A DNA stretch of 64,000 nt, from the NCBI GenBank assembly GCA_000149265.1, contig CH003163.1:608840-672839 (forward strand), in the 5' to 3' direction. The first letter of the stretch is position 1, and every line of letters starts with the position of its first letter. The stretch is from Ciona savignyi. Taxonomy: Eukaryota; Chordata; Ascidiacea; Phlebobranchia; Cionidae. The notes below the pieces were generated by a model. It did not search any database, had not been told where the DNA came from, and saw only the letters and a program-made list of their open reading frames with translations. Below are positions 25,730-37,477 of this stretch, piece by piece. The translations under genes were made by a program, and so were the position numbers.

Positions 25730-28387
25730 ATGACAATTGTATACCGAATGTTAACCGAAGATGACACTAATGATGTGATAGAAATTCTGTTAAAAGAGTA
25801 CTTTCCCGTGGATGTATTTTTTCAATGTCTTTCTCCAACAGAAGAAAACCTTCGTGCATATTGCGGAATAATAGCAAAGGTATTTGCGTTATACAATATG
25901 TGTGTGTATAAGCCGCATTCCTAGCCAGTTACTTGGCCGCAAGCTAATGATTATAAGTATGTCAACTAAATAATATAGTAATTGTTGCCTATATCTGTGC
26001 AAGTTATTTATTAAATAAGCGACGATTTTTGATAGATTTTATGTACGGAAAATTGGTGTGTTTAATAAAACATATCTGTTACAGGTTATCTTACCAATGG
26101 GTCTTTCTATGGGGGCATTCGATGAATCTTCCAACAAAATGTACGGAGTTTCTTTAAACACCAACAGTTCATACAGCCATGCCGATTTTCCGCGTTTTCC
26201 AATTTTGGATTATATTTCCAGGGTAATTTTTTTATTTATTTAGGAAAGGAAAGTATAGGATATTTATGTAACACACGAGTAATTGTCACGTCACCTATAG
26301 CGCTCACCGTTGGATTACCGCAGCTATTTCAGTATGATGTGTATGATCCACACGTTGCTTCAATGCCCCGGTAAGTGTGCTTGAAACTAATAGTGTCATC
26401 TGACATTAGTGGAATTTCATTTTAGGGGGTTTTTCTTTTTCCACTCTGGTCCATGCTTTCGGGCCACACCTTCTCCTAAAGCCGGCTCCCCCACTGTACT
26501 GGTCGCGCTTTACCGCACACTCTTCTTCAGGGCTCTAAATCGTTTAGTCTTAATTAAATTTCGATTGCTAAATATTGTTCATTTACCTAGGTTTGGCGGC
26601 CGCGTCCGCTATATTCATTAATTTATATCCTTTTTTTTAATGACGTGTTCTAACGACTGTTCGTTTTGCCGTCTTTTCCCGTTCCTGTATCGTGATTATA
26701 TTCGTTTGCCATTTTTAAAAACTGGGGCAAAAAATGAATAAACTAAACTAAAATGTAGTTTTCGTCCGGCCGGTTGGTCTAGCGGTTAAGTGCGTCGTCA
26801 TACAAACGAGAGGTTGCAGGTGCGAAACTTGTCGCTAGCTAGTCGGTTGTGTCCTTGGGCAAGGCACTTCACGGACATTGCCTGAACCCAGCGGATTAAA
26901 GGGTTCTACCAAATTAAAGGAGCGTGTCTTTATATATCATATACAACACACTGCAATAGCTCCGGTAACCCGACGATGTGCGCGAGGTGATCTAACGATT
27001 GCCCGCGTGATAACCCCCTTGGTTTTCCCATTCACGGGGATGAACATGAATATCCTATCGTATATCCTATAAACCATCAATCTATTTGGGCCAGTTTCGA
27101 ACATTCAACCGTTCGGCTGAAATGCTACGCACTAACGAACTAAGGCAATCGATCGGATAAAGTTTGAGCCTTTCCGTTTTTTCGTAAGTTTCGATGGATT
27201 GTTCTTAACATTGCAGTTTGAAGCACGTTTTGAATCATCTATATACGAAGAATTGGGAACAAAAAACACACTTCTTATAGAGATAATGGTGATTGTCTCA
27301 AAGCACCGTCGCAGCGGTATCGGATCTGCCTTTTTTCAAAGGTAATTTAAATATTTATGGCTGTTATGGATATTAAACTTTTGTATATACTTTCATGTTT
27401 GCATGAGTCGTTGTTATAATAACTTTTCCTTCCGTGCGATCAATTATGATTTGTGAGTAAATATCTGCAGTAATCTTAATTTATGTTCGTTAGTTTGAAC
27501 TTTTAATAATGGGTCTGTATGACTAATTAACTTTTCTATTTGAATTAGGTCTAATCGTGGAAAAAACACCCTAGAAATCATTAACCGTTGGACTTTAACC
27601 GTTAAACTCGAACCGCAAATATTGTTGCTGCTAGAAGCATAAAATAAACCAAGGATACCCATTTGTGTTGGCTTGTATAAACGCCTTATAGACTTAAAGC
27701 CTTTGAGGAATGGTTCGAGCCAAGAGTTTGGTAACGCACGCGCACGGAACTACGGAATTGCGGAACGTAATGTTTTAGGGGGTTTAATGTTTTAGGGGTT
27801 TCACTTTACACAGACCATTTAACCTTGGCTGCTATTATCCAATCAGGTACGCATATACGTGAAGCTATTTATCGTGAGGTTTGGAAACATTTCCCCCCGA
27901 AAATGAAAATAAAAACATTTAATTTTTAAGTAAAACTAGAAAGTATGACCATCACGTGTAACGTTCATTTCCAAAGTTTAAAGCCTAAAGATTTAATGGT
28001 GTTATTTTATTTTTAACTATTAACTTAATAAACCCATACTGGGTCGTTGTAAGTTGCGTTTGATCTGCTGCCTTATTTTAGCATATGAACGAACAGTTGG
28101 TAAGATTAACATGTAAATTTTTATTCTTTATCATAATACTGCTATCGTTTTTTAGGTGTCATCACTTGGCTATAGAACGGGGCATCGATATGGGTCTTGC
28201 TGTTTCAATTAACGAAAAGTCGTTGGGTCTAGCTCTAAAGTTTGGTTGGAAATGTATGAAGAAACTTGACATACGATCCTACCGCGATTCTTACACGGGA
28301 GAAGCAATCTTTGCGAACTCAAAGGTTCATTTCGCAAACGTACTGTGCATGGACTTTCGCAACATGAATCTTAAAAGTAGAATTTAG
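25730..28387 (+). CDS. GNAT-family N-acetyltransferase, arylalkylamine type, copy 1
   Basis: Four exons, 25730-25879, 26085-26222, 27217-27341 and 28156-28387 (TAG), join in phase to 214 residues. The start MTIVYRMLTEDDTNDVIEIL is typical of insect-type arylalkylamine/dopamine N-acetyltransferases. Exon 3 carries the acetyl-CoA motif R-R-S-G-I-G after a hydrophobic strand (LLIEIMVIV). Exon 4 holds the C-terminal core with FGWKCMKKLDIRSYRDSY. Enzymes of this family move acetyl from acetyl-CoA to an amine such as dopamine, serotonin or a polyamine; the substrate here cannot be read from sequence. No signal peptide is seen, so it should be cytosolic. AATAAA sites follow at 28560 and 28648. It has an inverted partner at 37478-40761 with identical exon lengths. 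Confidence 0.85.
26230..26395 (-). repeat. tRNA-derived SINE, family B, fragment
   Basis: A degraded piece beside exon 2 of acetyltransferase copy 1: GTATAGGATATTTATG tail and GGATTACCGCAGCTATTTCAG core. Confidence 0.5.
26420..26757 (+). mobile_element. LINE-like 3' end with TAAAC repeat tail
   Basis: The block TAACGACTGTTCGTTTTGCC through TGGGGCAAAAAATGAATAAA and a closing ACTAAACTAAAA is repeated at 57690-57855 with different flanks. A common 3' end, variable 5' length and short-repeat tail are typical of a truncated non-LTR retrotransposon. The clade is not identified. Confidence 0.5.
26764..27072 (+). repeat. tRNA-derived SINE, family B, full length
   Basis: Complete copy in plus orientation: head GGTTGGTCTAGCGGTTAAG, B-box-like GGTTGCAGGTGCGAAAC, then GTGTCCTTGGGCAAGGCACT, core, and tail ATCCTATCGTATATCCTAT. 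It begins directly after the LINE-like tail. Confidence 0.85.
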
Positions 28388-28966
28388 GAGCATGTTTTTT
28401 GTTTCTTTTTTTAATTGCCATCAGACACGCAGAAAATTGAAGGAGTAAAAACTGCATATATACTTGTCTATAAAAACAATCTCGGTAATACTGCGATTGA
28501 AAATGCAACGCAGTGTCCTAATCTCTTTACGATTTAAAACTATATTTATTGTGTCAGCCAATAAATTAAATATTTTCACCTATTTTTGTAATAAAAATTA
28601 TACACTCGGCATGAAGGAAATCGAAAGAAACGATGAGGCATTTAAAGAATAAAATGTTTTGATTATCCTATATTTTGCTGTTAGCACCCTGACAATATGC
28701 CATGGATTTAGCGTAATAAAATTCTAAAAAAACATTGTTTTTTTTATCTATGAGTATAGTATGATTATCTATATATGAGAATGAATTTGCTTACCCATGT
28801 GTGATTGATTTATTTGTACAAGCATGTGACACCAAATAAAAAATGTTTCCAAATTTCAGAATAGTTATATTTAAATTAGTGTTTTATTTTCGGTCGGCTT
28901 TTGCTGGCTTCTACAGGACCGCATGATCATCATAAACTGTCGTCAGCGTAATATGAAGCCTTAGAC

Positions 28967-29704
28967 CAGGGGTGGGCAACATACGGCCCGCGGGGCGGGT
29001 CCGGCCCGTGAAGGGATTTTGACCGGCCCCCAGACTATATCTAACAATAACCTGTAATATGGCCAGGTCCGGCCCGCTGTCTGTATCCATGCACACTCTG
29101 TAATGTGGGTCCGACGCATCATTCCTAAAAGTTGCCTATCGCTATAATGTTACCGTACTGTTAATGCGAGCTGGTGAAATAACAATTGCCTTTGTGAACA
29201 AACAATTGTGTTAGCACACTTTTTAAAGAAACATTATAAGATCAAAGCAGAGAGCGTTGTAAACATCACCCACAACTGGGTACGGCGTGTAACAACGTGA
29301 CTGCTAGGGTTAGTTTTTCTTTACCTGTTATCAGTTATATTTAAATTCTAAATATAAATGTATTTTATAAATTATTAAGGAATATTAACCAATATCCTAA
29401 GAATATCCTAAGAAACGTATATTTGAAAGAGAGTGTCTAGCATTTAACAAAGATTGGATACCGAAGTATTTTTTACAAATGTCGGCAACAAAGCAGTATG
29501 TCTTCTGTATTGTCAGAGTGTTGTGGTATTAAAAGAGTACAGCATTAGTCGTCATTATTTGACAAAACTTAGAAACCATGGCAATAATTTAGTGAATAGA
29601 TATGTGGGTAAGTTAGTGAATATTATTTCATCTAATAATCCGGCCCTCCAAGAACTTCATTTTCCCACACCTGGCCCGCCGACCAGAGAAGTTGCCCACC
29701 CCTG
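28967..29704. mobile_element. hAT-type non-autonomous element, 738 bp
   Basis: Terminal inverted repeats CAGGGGTGGGCAAC and GTTGCCCACCCCTG are flanked by a perfect 8-bp target duplication CCTTAGAC (28959-28966 and 29705-29712). Inside is a 102-codon frame from 29454 with KAVCLLYCQSVVVLKEYSI and RHYLTK, resembling a BED zinc finger of hAT transposases but lacking a second finger histidine. Confidence 0.88.
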
Positions 29705-30624
29705 CCTTAGACCCTCTACAATCGAACAGGTCTTTAATTTTAAAAGCAGGTACAAGGTCTAAGTAGTTTAACACTAAGCAATGCTATATACCCAGTGATG
29801 GGATTCAAGAGGTCACATGGGTTCAGTCTAACCCATTCTTGGAACGTCGGGATAATAATCAACGATCTGATTCTTGCTTTTTTACAGACATTAGACCTTT
29901 TAGGAAACCTGTTGTTAGTAAGTACAAAACAAAAGAACCTGTTGTTAAAATTTTGAATCCCATCACTGTAGGCATATATACCTAAGAGTAAAATAAAACG
30001 GATATGTCCCATTGCTTATTAGACTAGATGTACATTTATGAATTGGAAACGTCAACCGTTCGGCCATACGAATTGCTAGCTCACTGCATGATACGTACCT
30101 TGCTAGCGAAACATCAATTACTTTGCTCCAACAAGCAGATGTCGCCATCTTTAAAAATTCAGCAGCCAATTTTAACATCCACACGAATTTGTATGTCTCG
30201 AATATATTAAAGATTGCAACAAAGAAGTTTACCCCAACAAATGGTATGATCTTCGTAATTTACATAAAAGTTTTTATCGTAAACACAAGTATCATTAATG
30301 CTCGATTTAGCGGAAGCATCGAAATTGCTGTGTGGTTCAAAACAGGATAATCTGTAAACTCGATACAGTTAACGTTGATTTATTTCACTGACCTATGCTG
30401 ACGCTTGCCAGCTAGCCTTATTTGGAAGAATTCAACTTGAAATAACACGTGTCAGGTGTTAAAGAATTAGAAAATACTATATTCAAGCTTGGGCCTGTTT
30501 TGTAATCTATAACTGTATAGATTTGGCTAAAAATAAAACTGATCACATTACAGAAGACGAAAAAACAACAGTCATTAAAACACGTCATTAAAAAGATATA
30601 ACTTATAGATAAACTTCCGCTTAC

Positions 30625-30651
30625 CTTATCATCAGCCGCTGCACACTTCAT
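30625..30651 (-). other. Possible first coding exon of an unknown minus-strand gene
   Basis: ATG followed by eight codons (MKCAAADDK) runs straight into a consensus donor GTAAGC. A minus-strand TATATAAAA lies at 30757-30749, about 100 bases upstream. I could not find a matching second exon, so this may be chance. Confidence 0.2.
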
Positions 30652-30748
30652 ACTGATATTTTACGACTTTAAGTTCATAAGATAAACATTTGTAGTTCTA
30701 AGTTAATGTAATAAATGTTTGTTTTAAGTGGGCGAGAAACGATGGTCG

Positions 30749-30757
30749 TTTTATATA
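30749..30757 (-). promoter_or_regulatory. TATA-box-like sequence
   Basis: TATATAAAA on the minus strand, about 100 bases before the ATG of the possible exon at 30651. Supported only by sequence match and spacing. Confidence 0.25.
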
Positions 30758-31955
30758 GCTTGATAGGAATTTAATTAATTTCTGTGCTCGGCCGGAACTG
30801 ACGTTCGGCACCTTAGTCATGGTATGCAAATTTAGTAGACTTTACACCAGTGTTTTTAATTTAGCTCTGCAGTTTTGTTAATTCTGGGTATAGACCAGAA
30901 CGAGTGAAATAAAGTTGTGTATTAAGCAGAAACTTAAGGTTTTAAATTTACGAAGATGGATTAGGTCTCACAATTAAAAAAATATGTAAAATGTTTCAGA
31001 GCACTAGATTTAATTAACGGATCTAAACTCGAGAGCCTATTTTTTAAGCTCACTTTGCATTATAAAAAGAGAGGTGAATAATTGCTTACAGGAAGCCTCA
31101 AATAAACAGAGCTCTTGTCAAAATATCACATGCCCACATCCCGTTTATCAGTATAAAGCGTCTGGCTTGTGTTAAACTTAACACTGTCTGGTGTCAAGTT
31201 CGATTACAAAAATAATATAACTTCCTGTTTATGATGTATTATACAAAATTGCCATTTTTTTGTAGAATGTGAACGAAAACTGGAAATAAGAATCCGTGGC
31301 TCTCTAACGGTAAAAGCACTCGATATACATCAACTACTTTGAATTTCTCACTCATTTTTGACGCTCGTAAAAACAGCAACATACTTAGGATAATGTAGTT
31401 ATCAATAATTAAGTACGGTAAATATTGCGTGTCAACTAACTACAGCGGATACCGGTCAAAATCAGTTTTCTATTCGGGAGGCAGAGAGCGTTGGAAGGTT
31501 TGTATTAAGGTTTGTTGACTGAGAACAATAAGTCAGATTTAGCTGTAAAGAAATCTGTGTTAGCTGTAAGGAAAATTTAAGCTGGATGGACTAAAATTCT
31601 CGTACATTTAAAAACAACTTAATATGTACATAACATATTCTTTATTAGTAATATTAATAAAATGAAGTTTATTATTCTTTTATATTGTTACATGGTTCAT
31701 TTAATTATGCAATGTATTAGTTCACTTAAGCCCGAGCGATTTATCTAAGTTACCTGAATTACGCGTGGCATATATAGTTGGGAAATCGAAGCCAGCATTT
31801 CGATATGCGGTTACGTCATTTGGTAGCGCATTTCTTTCTATTCTTGGCCCAGTAAAAACATGGGTTAAATGCAAAGCAACTGCGTTGATATAGGTAATAA
31901 TAATTCTGATCCCAACTCTAATAATAGCCCAACTGGTCAGGTACTGCTAAATCAT

Positions 31956-32130
31956 AGGATAGGATATTCTTGTTTATCCCCGTGCATAGGAAAACGCAAG
32001 GGGCGTGAGCACAAAGATAATCGTCAGATTACCTATCACCCACCGTCGGCTTACTGGGGGTATACTACAGTTTGTTGTGTATAATTTAGACGTTCTTTGA
32101 TTTTTGTAAAGCCCATTAAGATACCTTCGG
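31956..32130 (-). repeat. tRNA-derived SINE, family B, truncated
   Basis: Tail GGATAGGATATTC, then TTTATCCCCGTG and the CACCGTCGG core; the tRNA head is missing. Confidence 0.65.
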
Positions 32131-32494
32131 CAATTTGAAATGACCCATTTGACAAATTGCTAAACATTTTAACTGACTGGTGCTTACTAAACAATTCAAC
32201 TCGGCTCAAGGTAAACCAATTTTACATGTGCTGCTTTTAAGGGTACCGAGTTTGGGTGATTCCTATTGTTATTTGACAAAACACTCAATTACATACCATT
32301 ACGCTGTTATGTACCAACCCCCTTTATACCCGCGAGCACGAAAATCAAATATTTGTTTGAACTCTATCTATAGTGAAAACGTCATAAAAAATCCTGTAAA
32401 ACTACTCAGGTATCACAATGGCTACGGTCACAAAGATACGTTTAAATGCCTGGTCATTGAGGCGTAATGGGAGAAAATATTTATCAGTATCACA

Positions 32495-35400
32495 ATGTCG
32501 TACAGACCAATATCACAACGTCAATTGGTAAGAATAGACGTAACTTGAAGTTTATTGCATAGAATTGTATAGCGCTAGTCTAAGTCTAAATAAAAACACG
32601 AAGTTAATTTACTTAACATGATGAGAAATTTTAGAACCGCATTACAGTGTACAGCAGCGTTTCTCAAACTATGGGTCGCGACCCACCGGTGGGTCGCGAA
32701 AGGAATATTGGTGGGTCGTGAAAAGTTATAGAAAGCTCTGATTAACTATATTGGCTATTTCCTATACAAAAATCAAGGGGAAATCATCATAATTGTGACA
32801 TCACACAATCTTGAATCGTGCGTGATCTTCACCTGACCTCAGGCCATTGAACCTTTCGTCTCTCACACATGTTACAACACTATATATAAAGTTAAGTGGG
32901 TCGCCATAAATTGTGGTAATTAATAGTGGGTCCCAATTCTTAGAAGTTTGAGAACCACTGGTGTACAGTATTGAGAAAAAAGAGAAAAGTTTCAAAGAGA
33001 AAAGTTATTAAATAACAGTCAGACTGTTTCAGACAGTACCGATTGAATTTGTAGTTTCATATATGAAATCAGGCTGGCAAAAGCTAATCTAATTTTACTT
33101 ATTTTAGTTTTTGTTTTTCCTTCTTCCACAACATTCCTAGGCCGATCAAAATGTCTGTTTGTAAAGCTGAATTTAAACTGAAGCATTTTGGTTTTGCGGA
33201 TTGCCCCCCTAAACTGTTTTACACCACCCAGGTTTGTGTTACGTGTAATATGACATGCATAAAAAGTCTTGAGTTTACGTATCAATATTTAACATAATTA
33301 ATATTAGGTGTTAAAGACTTCTGCTTAGTTTTTTTCAACTTACAAACTCTTAAAACGTCTTTATGCGTGAAATGAAAGACTGTAAATTTTTGTTTCACAT
33401 CTTTTATGGCTTAAAAGATCCTTTAATTTTAGATTAAATTTATTTCACCTTTGTTAAAGGATAGTCGGCCCGCAACCTAACCACCTGCCAATTAGCTGAA
33501 TGGCATACATTAAACTAGTTAATTTTACCATTGTCCGTGTTTTATGCCTTACAAGTGACTAGATTCAATCCAGAAACTTTCGTCTATACCCAACCATTGA
33601 GTTATTTTTAACCGTGCTGAGTTTTGAGCCTAAACAGCCTTATACCAAACCACGTTTTTGTATATAATTCTGTATATGAATCGGTCGCGCTTACCAATAG
33701 GCCACACGACCGTTTGTCCTATCAGTAAGTTAGAATACATGGGTAGGGATGACCAGGTTAATGCAACTTGCTGCTGCAAATTCTAGCACTCGAGATTAAA
33801 ACTAACTGCTATTTGGTTGACTTTTTCTCGGACAAGGCACTTATTAAACACAATGATTTTATTCAAAAATTTAACCTATTTCAATACTCATTGAAACCTA
33901 AAAGCACGAGGTTACCTGGCCATTGTATTTGGCTTACCACTCGTATAACCAATATAAATATTCTATTTTATTTTAATTAAATAAATTTTAAATTGTTTTT
34001 AAATCCTAACAGTGGTGCAAGAATCCTTGGTTTTTATGGGGATGGAAGTTGTTTGCTAGTTTGTATTGGTTTTCTATGTTCGTTGCAAACTTGGCCACTT
34101 TGCAAGATATTCACCGATATTGGATCTTTCTTACCAATTGGGGCGTAGTGGTCATACTCCTGTATTTCTTTTTCTCTGTAATGGTGTGTACGTATGGGAT
34201 ACTCAAAAGAAGGACTTGGGAGAGGGTACAGATTGACATAACCATGATAACCGTGTCAGGAGCCGTTAACAATGAAAACCAAACACATCAAATTTCAGGT
34301 ATGAGGATTTTAGGGATACTTTGCTTTAAGCTTTGAATGTCTACCAGAACTGCTCATGCATTAGTATGTAGAATGGAAAATAAAAGTTTAGGATAGGATA
34401 TAAAAGTTTATCCGCGTGAATGGAAAAACGCATGCGGCGTTAACACGGTGCTATTGCAGTGGGTTGTATAAGAATATGACGTTCCTTTAATTAAATGGAA
34501 CCTAGTAATCCACTGGGTTCAGACAAGCACTGAGTTATGGCCCCAGATATTTCCTTTGTAAAAAATTTATGTATATACTTTTAAACTCCTGTTTTGAGAG
34601 TAAAAGTCTCAGATACTAAAAGTAAAAGTCAAGACCTACAACAAGTCATGTGAACAGTATATTTTATGATATAGAATGAATTCCAAAGGCAATTTGCTCT
34701 TACCTGGTGAATAACAACTGGTCATTATATCGCTATGCTGGTAATTATGTGATTATCATTCAATACGTGATATGGGAATGGCTACAAACAAGTCGGTTGT
34801 GCCTTTCGTTGTAGGTTTTTAAACCGATTAATGTGTTGAACATAAACGATAGCAATGGCTTTGGTATCCCGACTTGACGATTACCTGTGTTATATTGTTA
34901 TTAGTACCCTCTTTTGGCCAACAGCCAGTGAAAATATAAGCCATCCTTCTACAAACTCGATGACACATATATTAAGGGGGCTTGCGTTTTCTCCTATATA
35001 AAATACATAATTAACAATCATGACATAATATCTATTTCAGACGTTCCACTTCAATGGTTCCACAAGTTTCTATGGATATTACAAATAGTTGCCACCGATG
35101 CCTCTTTAATCATTACGATATTGTATTGGGCTTTACTTACTCCTAATTTTTCGGTTTTCAGCATCAACAACCATGCTATCAATTTCGTGATAATGTTCAT
35201 TGATTTCTTTATAGTAGCGATTCCCATCCGCCTTTTACACTTCATATATGTGTCTTTATTTGCATTGGTGTATATTGTGTTCAGTTTAATTTTGCACGGG
35301 TCAGGATACGAGTCGGCTATCTACCCCGTACTGAATTGGTCAACTAATCCTGGAATCAGCGCCGGCATCAGCGTTGGGGCCGTAATCGTGGCCCCTCCTA

Positions 35401-35549
35401 TCGTCCACGGACTTTACTGGTGCGTTTTCCAACTTAGGACATTTCTGGGAAAGAAAGCCAATCCATCTCAGTCGAGAACAACAATGGCGTCACATCCGTT
35501 AGGTATTTCGATGACGTCAAACGGAGCGGACAACCCTGCGTTCGAATAA
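32495..35549 (+). CDS. Rolling stone-like multipass membrane protein, copy A
   Basis: Exons 34013-34298 (286 nt) and 35041-35549 (TAA) are secure and join in phase 1. The first exon is tentative: 32495-32527 (MSYRPISQRQL, then GTAAGA) fits phase 0 and gives about 275 residues. About six hydrophobic segments are visible, among them LYWFSMFVANLATL, VVVILLYFFFSVMV, AINFVIMFIDFFIVAI and VYIVFSLILHGSG. Family marks are FLTNWGVV after the first helix, PLQWFHKFLWILQ opening the second half, and SAIYPVLNW before the last helix. These match the rolling stone family, of which the Drosophila founder acts in myoblast fusion. The cytosolic tail ends NPAFE. A paralogue with the same middle-exon length lies at 46237-48590. 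Confidence 0.8.
32655..32960. mobile_element. hAT-type MITE, 306 bp
   Basis: Ends CAGCGTTTCTCAAAC and GTTTGAGAACCACTG form inverted repeats, flanked by a perfect 8-bp duplication GTGTACAG (32647-32654 and 32961-32968). GGGTCGCGA-type repeats lie inside. It lies in intron 1 of rolling stone copy A if the first exon is right. Confidence 0.88.
33609..33715 (-). repeat. tRNA-like repeat, family A
   Basis: Minus-strand reading starts CGGTCGTGTGGCC (tRNA-Ser/Leu-like A-box region) and ends in the degraded B-box-like GGCTCAAAAC. About 105 bp, shared with 11389, 13497, 22460 and 24232. Confidence 0.65.
34391..34530 (-). repeat. tRNA-derived SINE, family B, internally deleted
   Basis: Tail GGATAGGATA joins GTTTATCCGCGTGAATGG, then skips most of the core to GCTATTGCAGTGGGTTGTAT. 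Confidence 0.6.
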
Positions 35550-37477
35550 AAGGAAGATATTCAAATAGAAAAAGATTAATACGTGGTTATTTTCGTATAC
35601 TTTGTATGTTTTCCGAAGTACATTGCTCCTTTACATATACAATACAAAAATACATATAGTGGAACCCCGCTCACCTGACCACCTATGGAACCATCATCAA
35701 GCGGTCGCTTTAGCGGGTGGTCGTGTTAGCGAACTTTGCTTTGGAGCAAGTTGTCGCCGTATGCAGCTACAACGTCTGCACCTTGACTAAGTTTTTACTA
35801 AATGCAATTGTTTTTATTAGACACTGCAGAATAAATTTAAACAACTATTAGTACTCTTATAAAATTCAGTTCTGTTTGATCACAAAATAAATTTAACCTT
35901 ATTATTTTGGTGACAATGCCAAATTATTGAGCACGTGTGGTCGCTTTAGCGGAGTTAAATTTGAAGTTTGAACCAAATTAGGGCGGGGAAACCGGGATGG
36001 TCGCCTTATTGAAACAGAATGCAATGCATTACCATAGTAAGTATTTGGGACCGCAATTAAGTGGTCCTGATAAAGAGGTGGTCGTGTAATCGAGATGGTT
36101 CCCATGGGGGATTGGTATATTTAAACTGTTATTATTGGGCGTTAAAACATATTGGTTAGTGGTTTGAATATGAGAAAGTTTTGTAGATTTCCCGGAAAAC
36201 GATTATTGAGATGTGCTCTAATGTTTTTTTGCTTGCATTTAAATTTCCTTCGATTCATGTTGGTTTATATTGTTGATCCATTTCATACACGTGATATAGT
36301 TTATATAGAATTGCTTATAGGTATATTCCAGTTAAGGATTTTTTCAGGGTTAACTGTGTTATTTCATTAGGTCCAATTGCGTTTTTCTTATTCTTGCTAT
36401 AAATATAACGCCAAAATGGTGATTTTTATACTTTTAGATTGAGAATCCACCCTGTGTTTTTGTAAAATAAATCAGCATGACAGCATTATTAAATGTTTCA
36501 ACCTAATTGGATAACCCTTTTTTAACCAATCACCTTGCGACCGGACATGTCATGTCACGAAAGAAGAATTTTTTTTTATAAATTTATACGAGTGTTTGAC
36601 AACGTTGCCAAACGATTTCCAGGCCATAAAAATATGCATTAAAATTGACACGCTCTATCCAATTCCTGTATTTGGTAGTTTGCGGTAACTAAACATATAT
36701 TCCTGCAAGAGAGTAAACAACATACGTTTTAAAACACAGGATTGGTTTTTCCTAAAAGTTGAGTTTATTCTTTTGCTCCTTCTTAGTTTGGTATATTTTT
36801 TTTTCCACTTTAAAAACACGAAGCAGGACCTTTAATAAAAATTTGGAAAACGGGGAAAAAACGTCCAAAGGACAGTCGTTAAAACACGTATAAAATCCGA
36901 TTAATCATATACTCGGTATATTAAGTGTGGCCACCATACCTACATAAAAAGATTAAATAAATAACATCAGAAAATGTTTAAAACAAAATTACTTCACTGA
37001 GCCCCGAAGAAATGTGTGCGGTAAAATAATGAAGAAAATGGCAAGGTTTAAAAGATGAAGTAGGAAAAGTTGGAGAAAACCAGTTAAAGCAACTATATGT
37101 GTTTAAACAAAATCTTGCGTTCTGTATGCGACAGCTCAACTTAATATACGAGAAAAGGACAAATCATGAAAACAATAAAGTTACAAAAAATTAATAAAAC
37201 CTAAAATGGAACTTTTATAATTTGGTTTCCTGTTTTAAATATTAAATGATTTAAATTGTGGTAAAATCTATTTAACACTTTTAACTTGCTGTTTGTAGTT
37301 ACATGTCATATACACGATTTTTTAGTATTTAAATGGCAAAGGTCATAAACAACATTTTTTTCCATAAAGATCATCATGGGACGACGTGGCCATAGATATA
37401 CATAAATAGCTTTTTATTTTATCTTAATTTTTCTTACTTATTGTTAAACTTATTTGTCCTTTGCCATACTGATCCTG
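35550..37477. other. Intergenic stretch between convergent genes
   Basis: Rolling stone copy A and acetyltransferase copy 2 converge here. Most of the left part (35657-36105) is a probable miniature inverted-repeat element. The rest is AT-rich, without a supported gene. Confidence 0.55.
35657..36105. mobile_element. Probable miniature inverted-repeat element, pogo/mariner-like ends
   Basis: The left end (GTGGAACCCCGCTCACCTGA, then CCACC) and the reverse of the right end (GGGAACCATCTCGATTACAC, then GACCACC) match imperfectly. Internal GGTCGCTTTAGCGG motifs repeat. A related half copy lies at 47707-47790. Target duplication is not clear. Confidence 0.45.

Larger units (their letters stand above)
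28388..32494. other. Intergenic stretch with a hAT element and SINE
   Basis: Besides a 738-bp hAT-like element (28967-29704) and a SINE (about 31956-32130), it holds a possible short minus-strand first exon at 30651-30625. No complete gene was found. Confidence 0.55.

Noticed and set aside
26764..26850. A functional tRNA gene
   Set aside because: A- and B-box-like motifs are present, but no full cloverleaf or acceptor stem forms and the unit continues into the SINE body.
29740..30350. Several overlapping frames of 60-90 codons
   Set aside because: They conflict in frame and strand, show no codon or domain signal, and have no plausible splice partners.
31869..31893. MQSNCVDI followed by GTAATA as first exon of rolling stone copy A
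   Set aside because: The sequence does not resemble the family N-terminus, and the site abuts a SINE; the exon at 32495 has a better donor and suitable phase.
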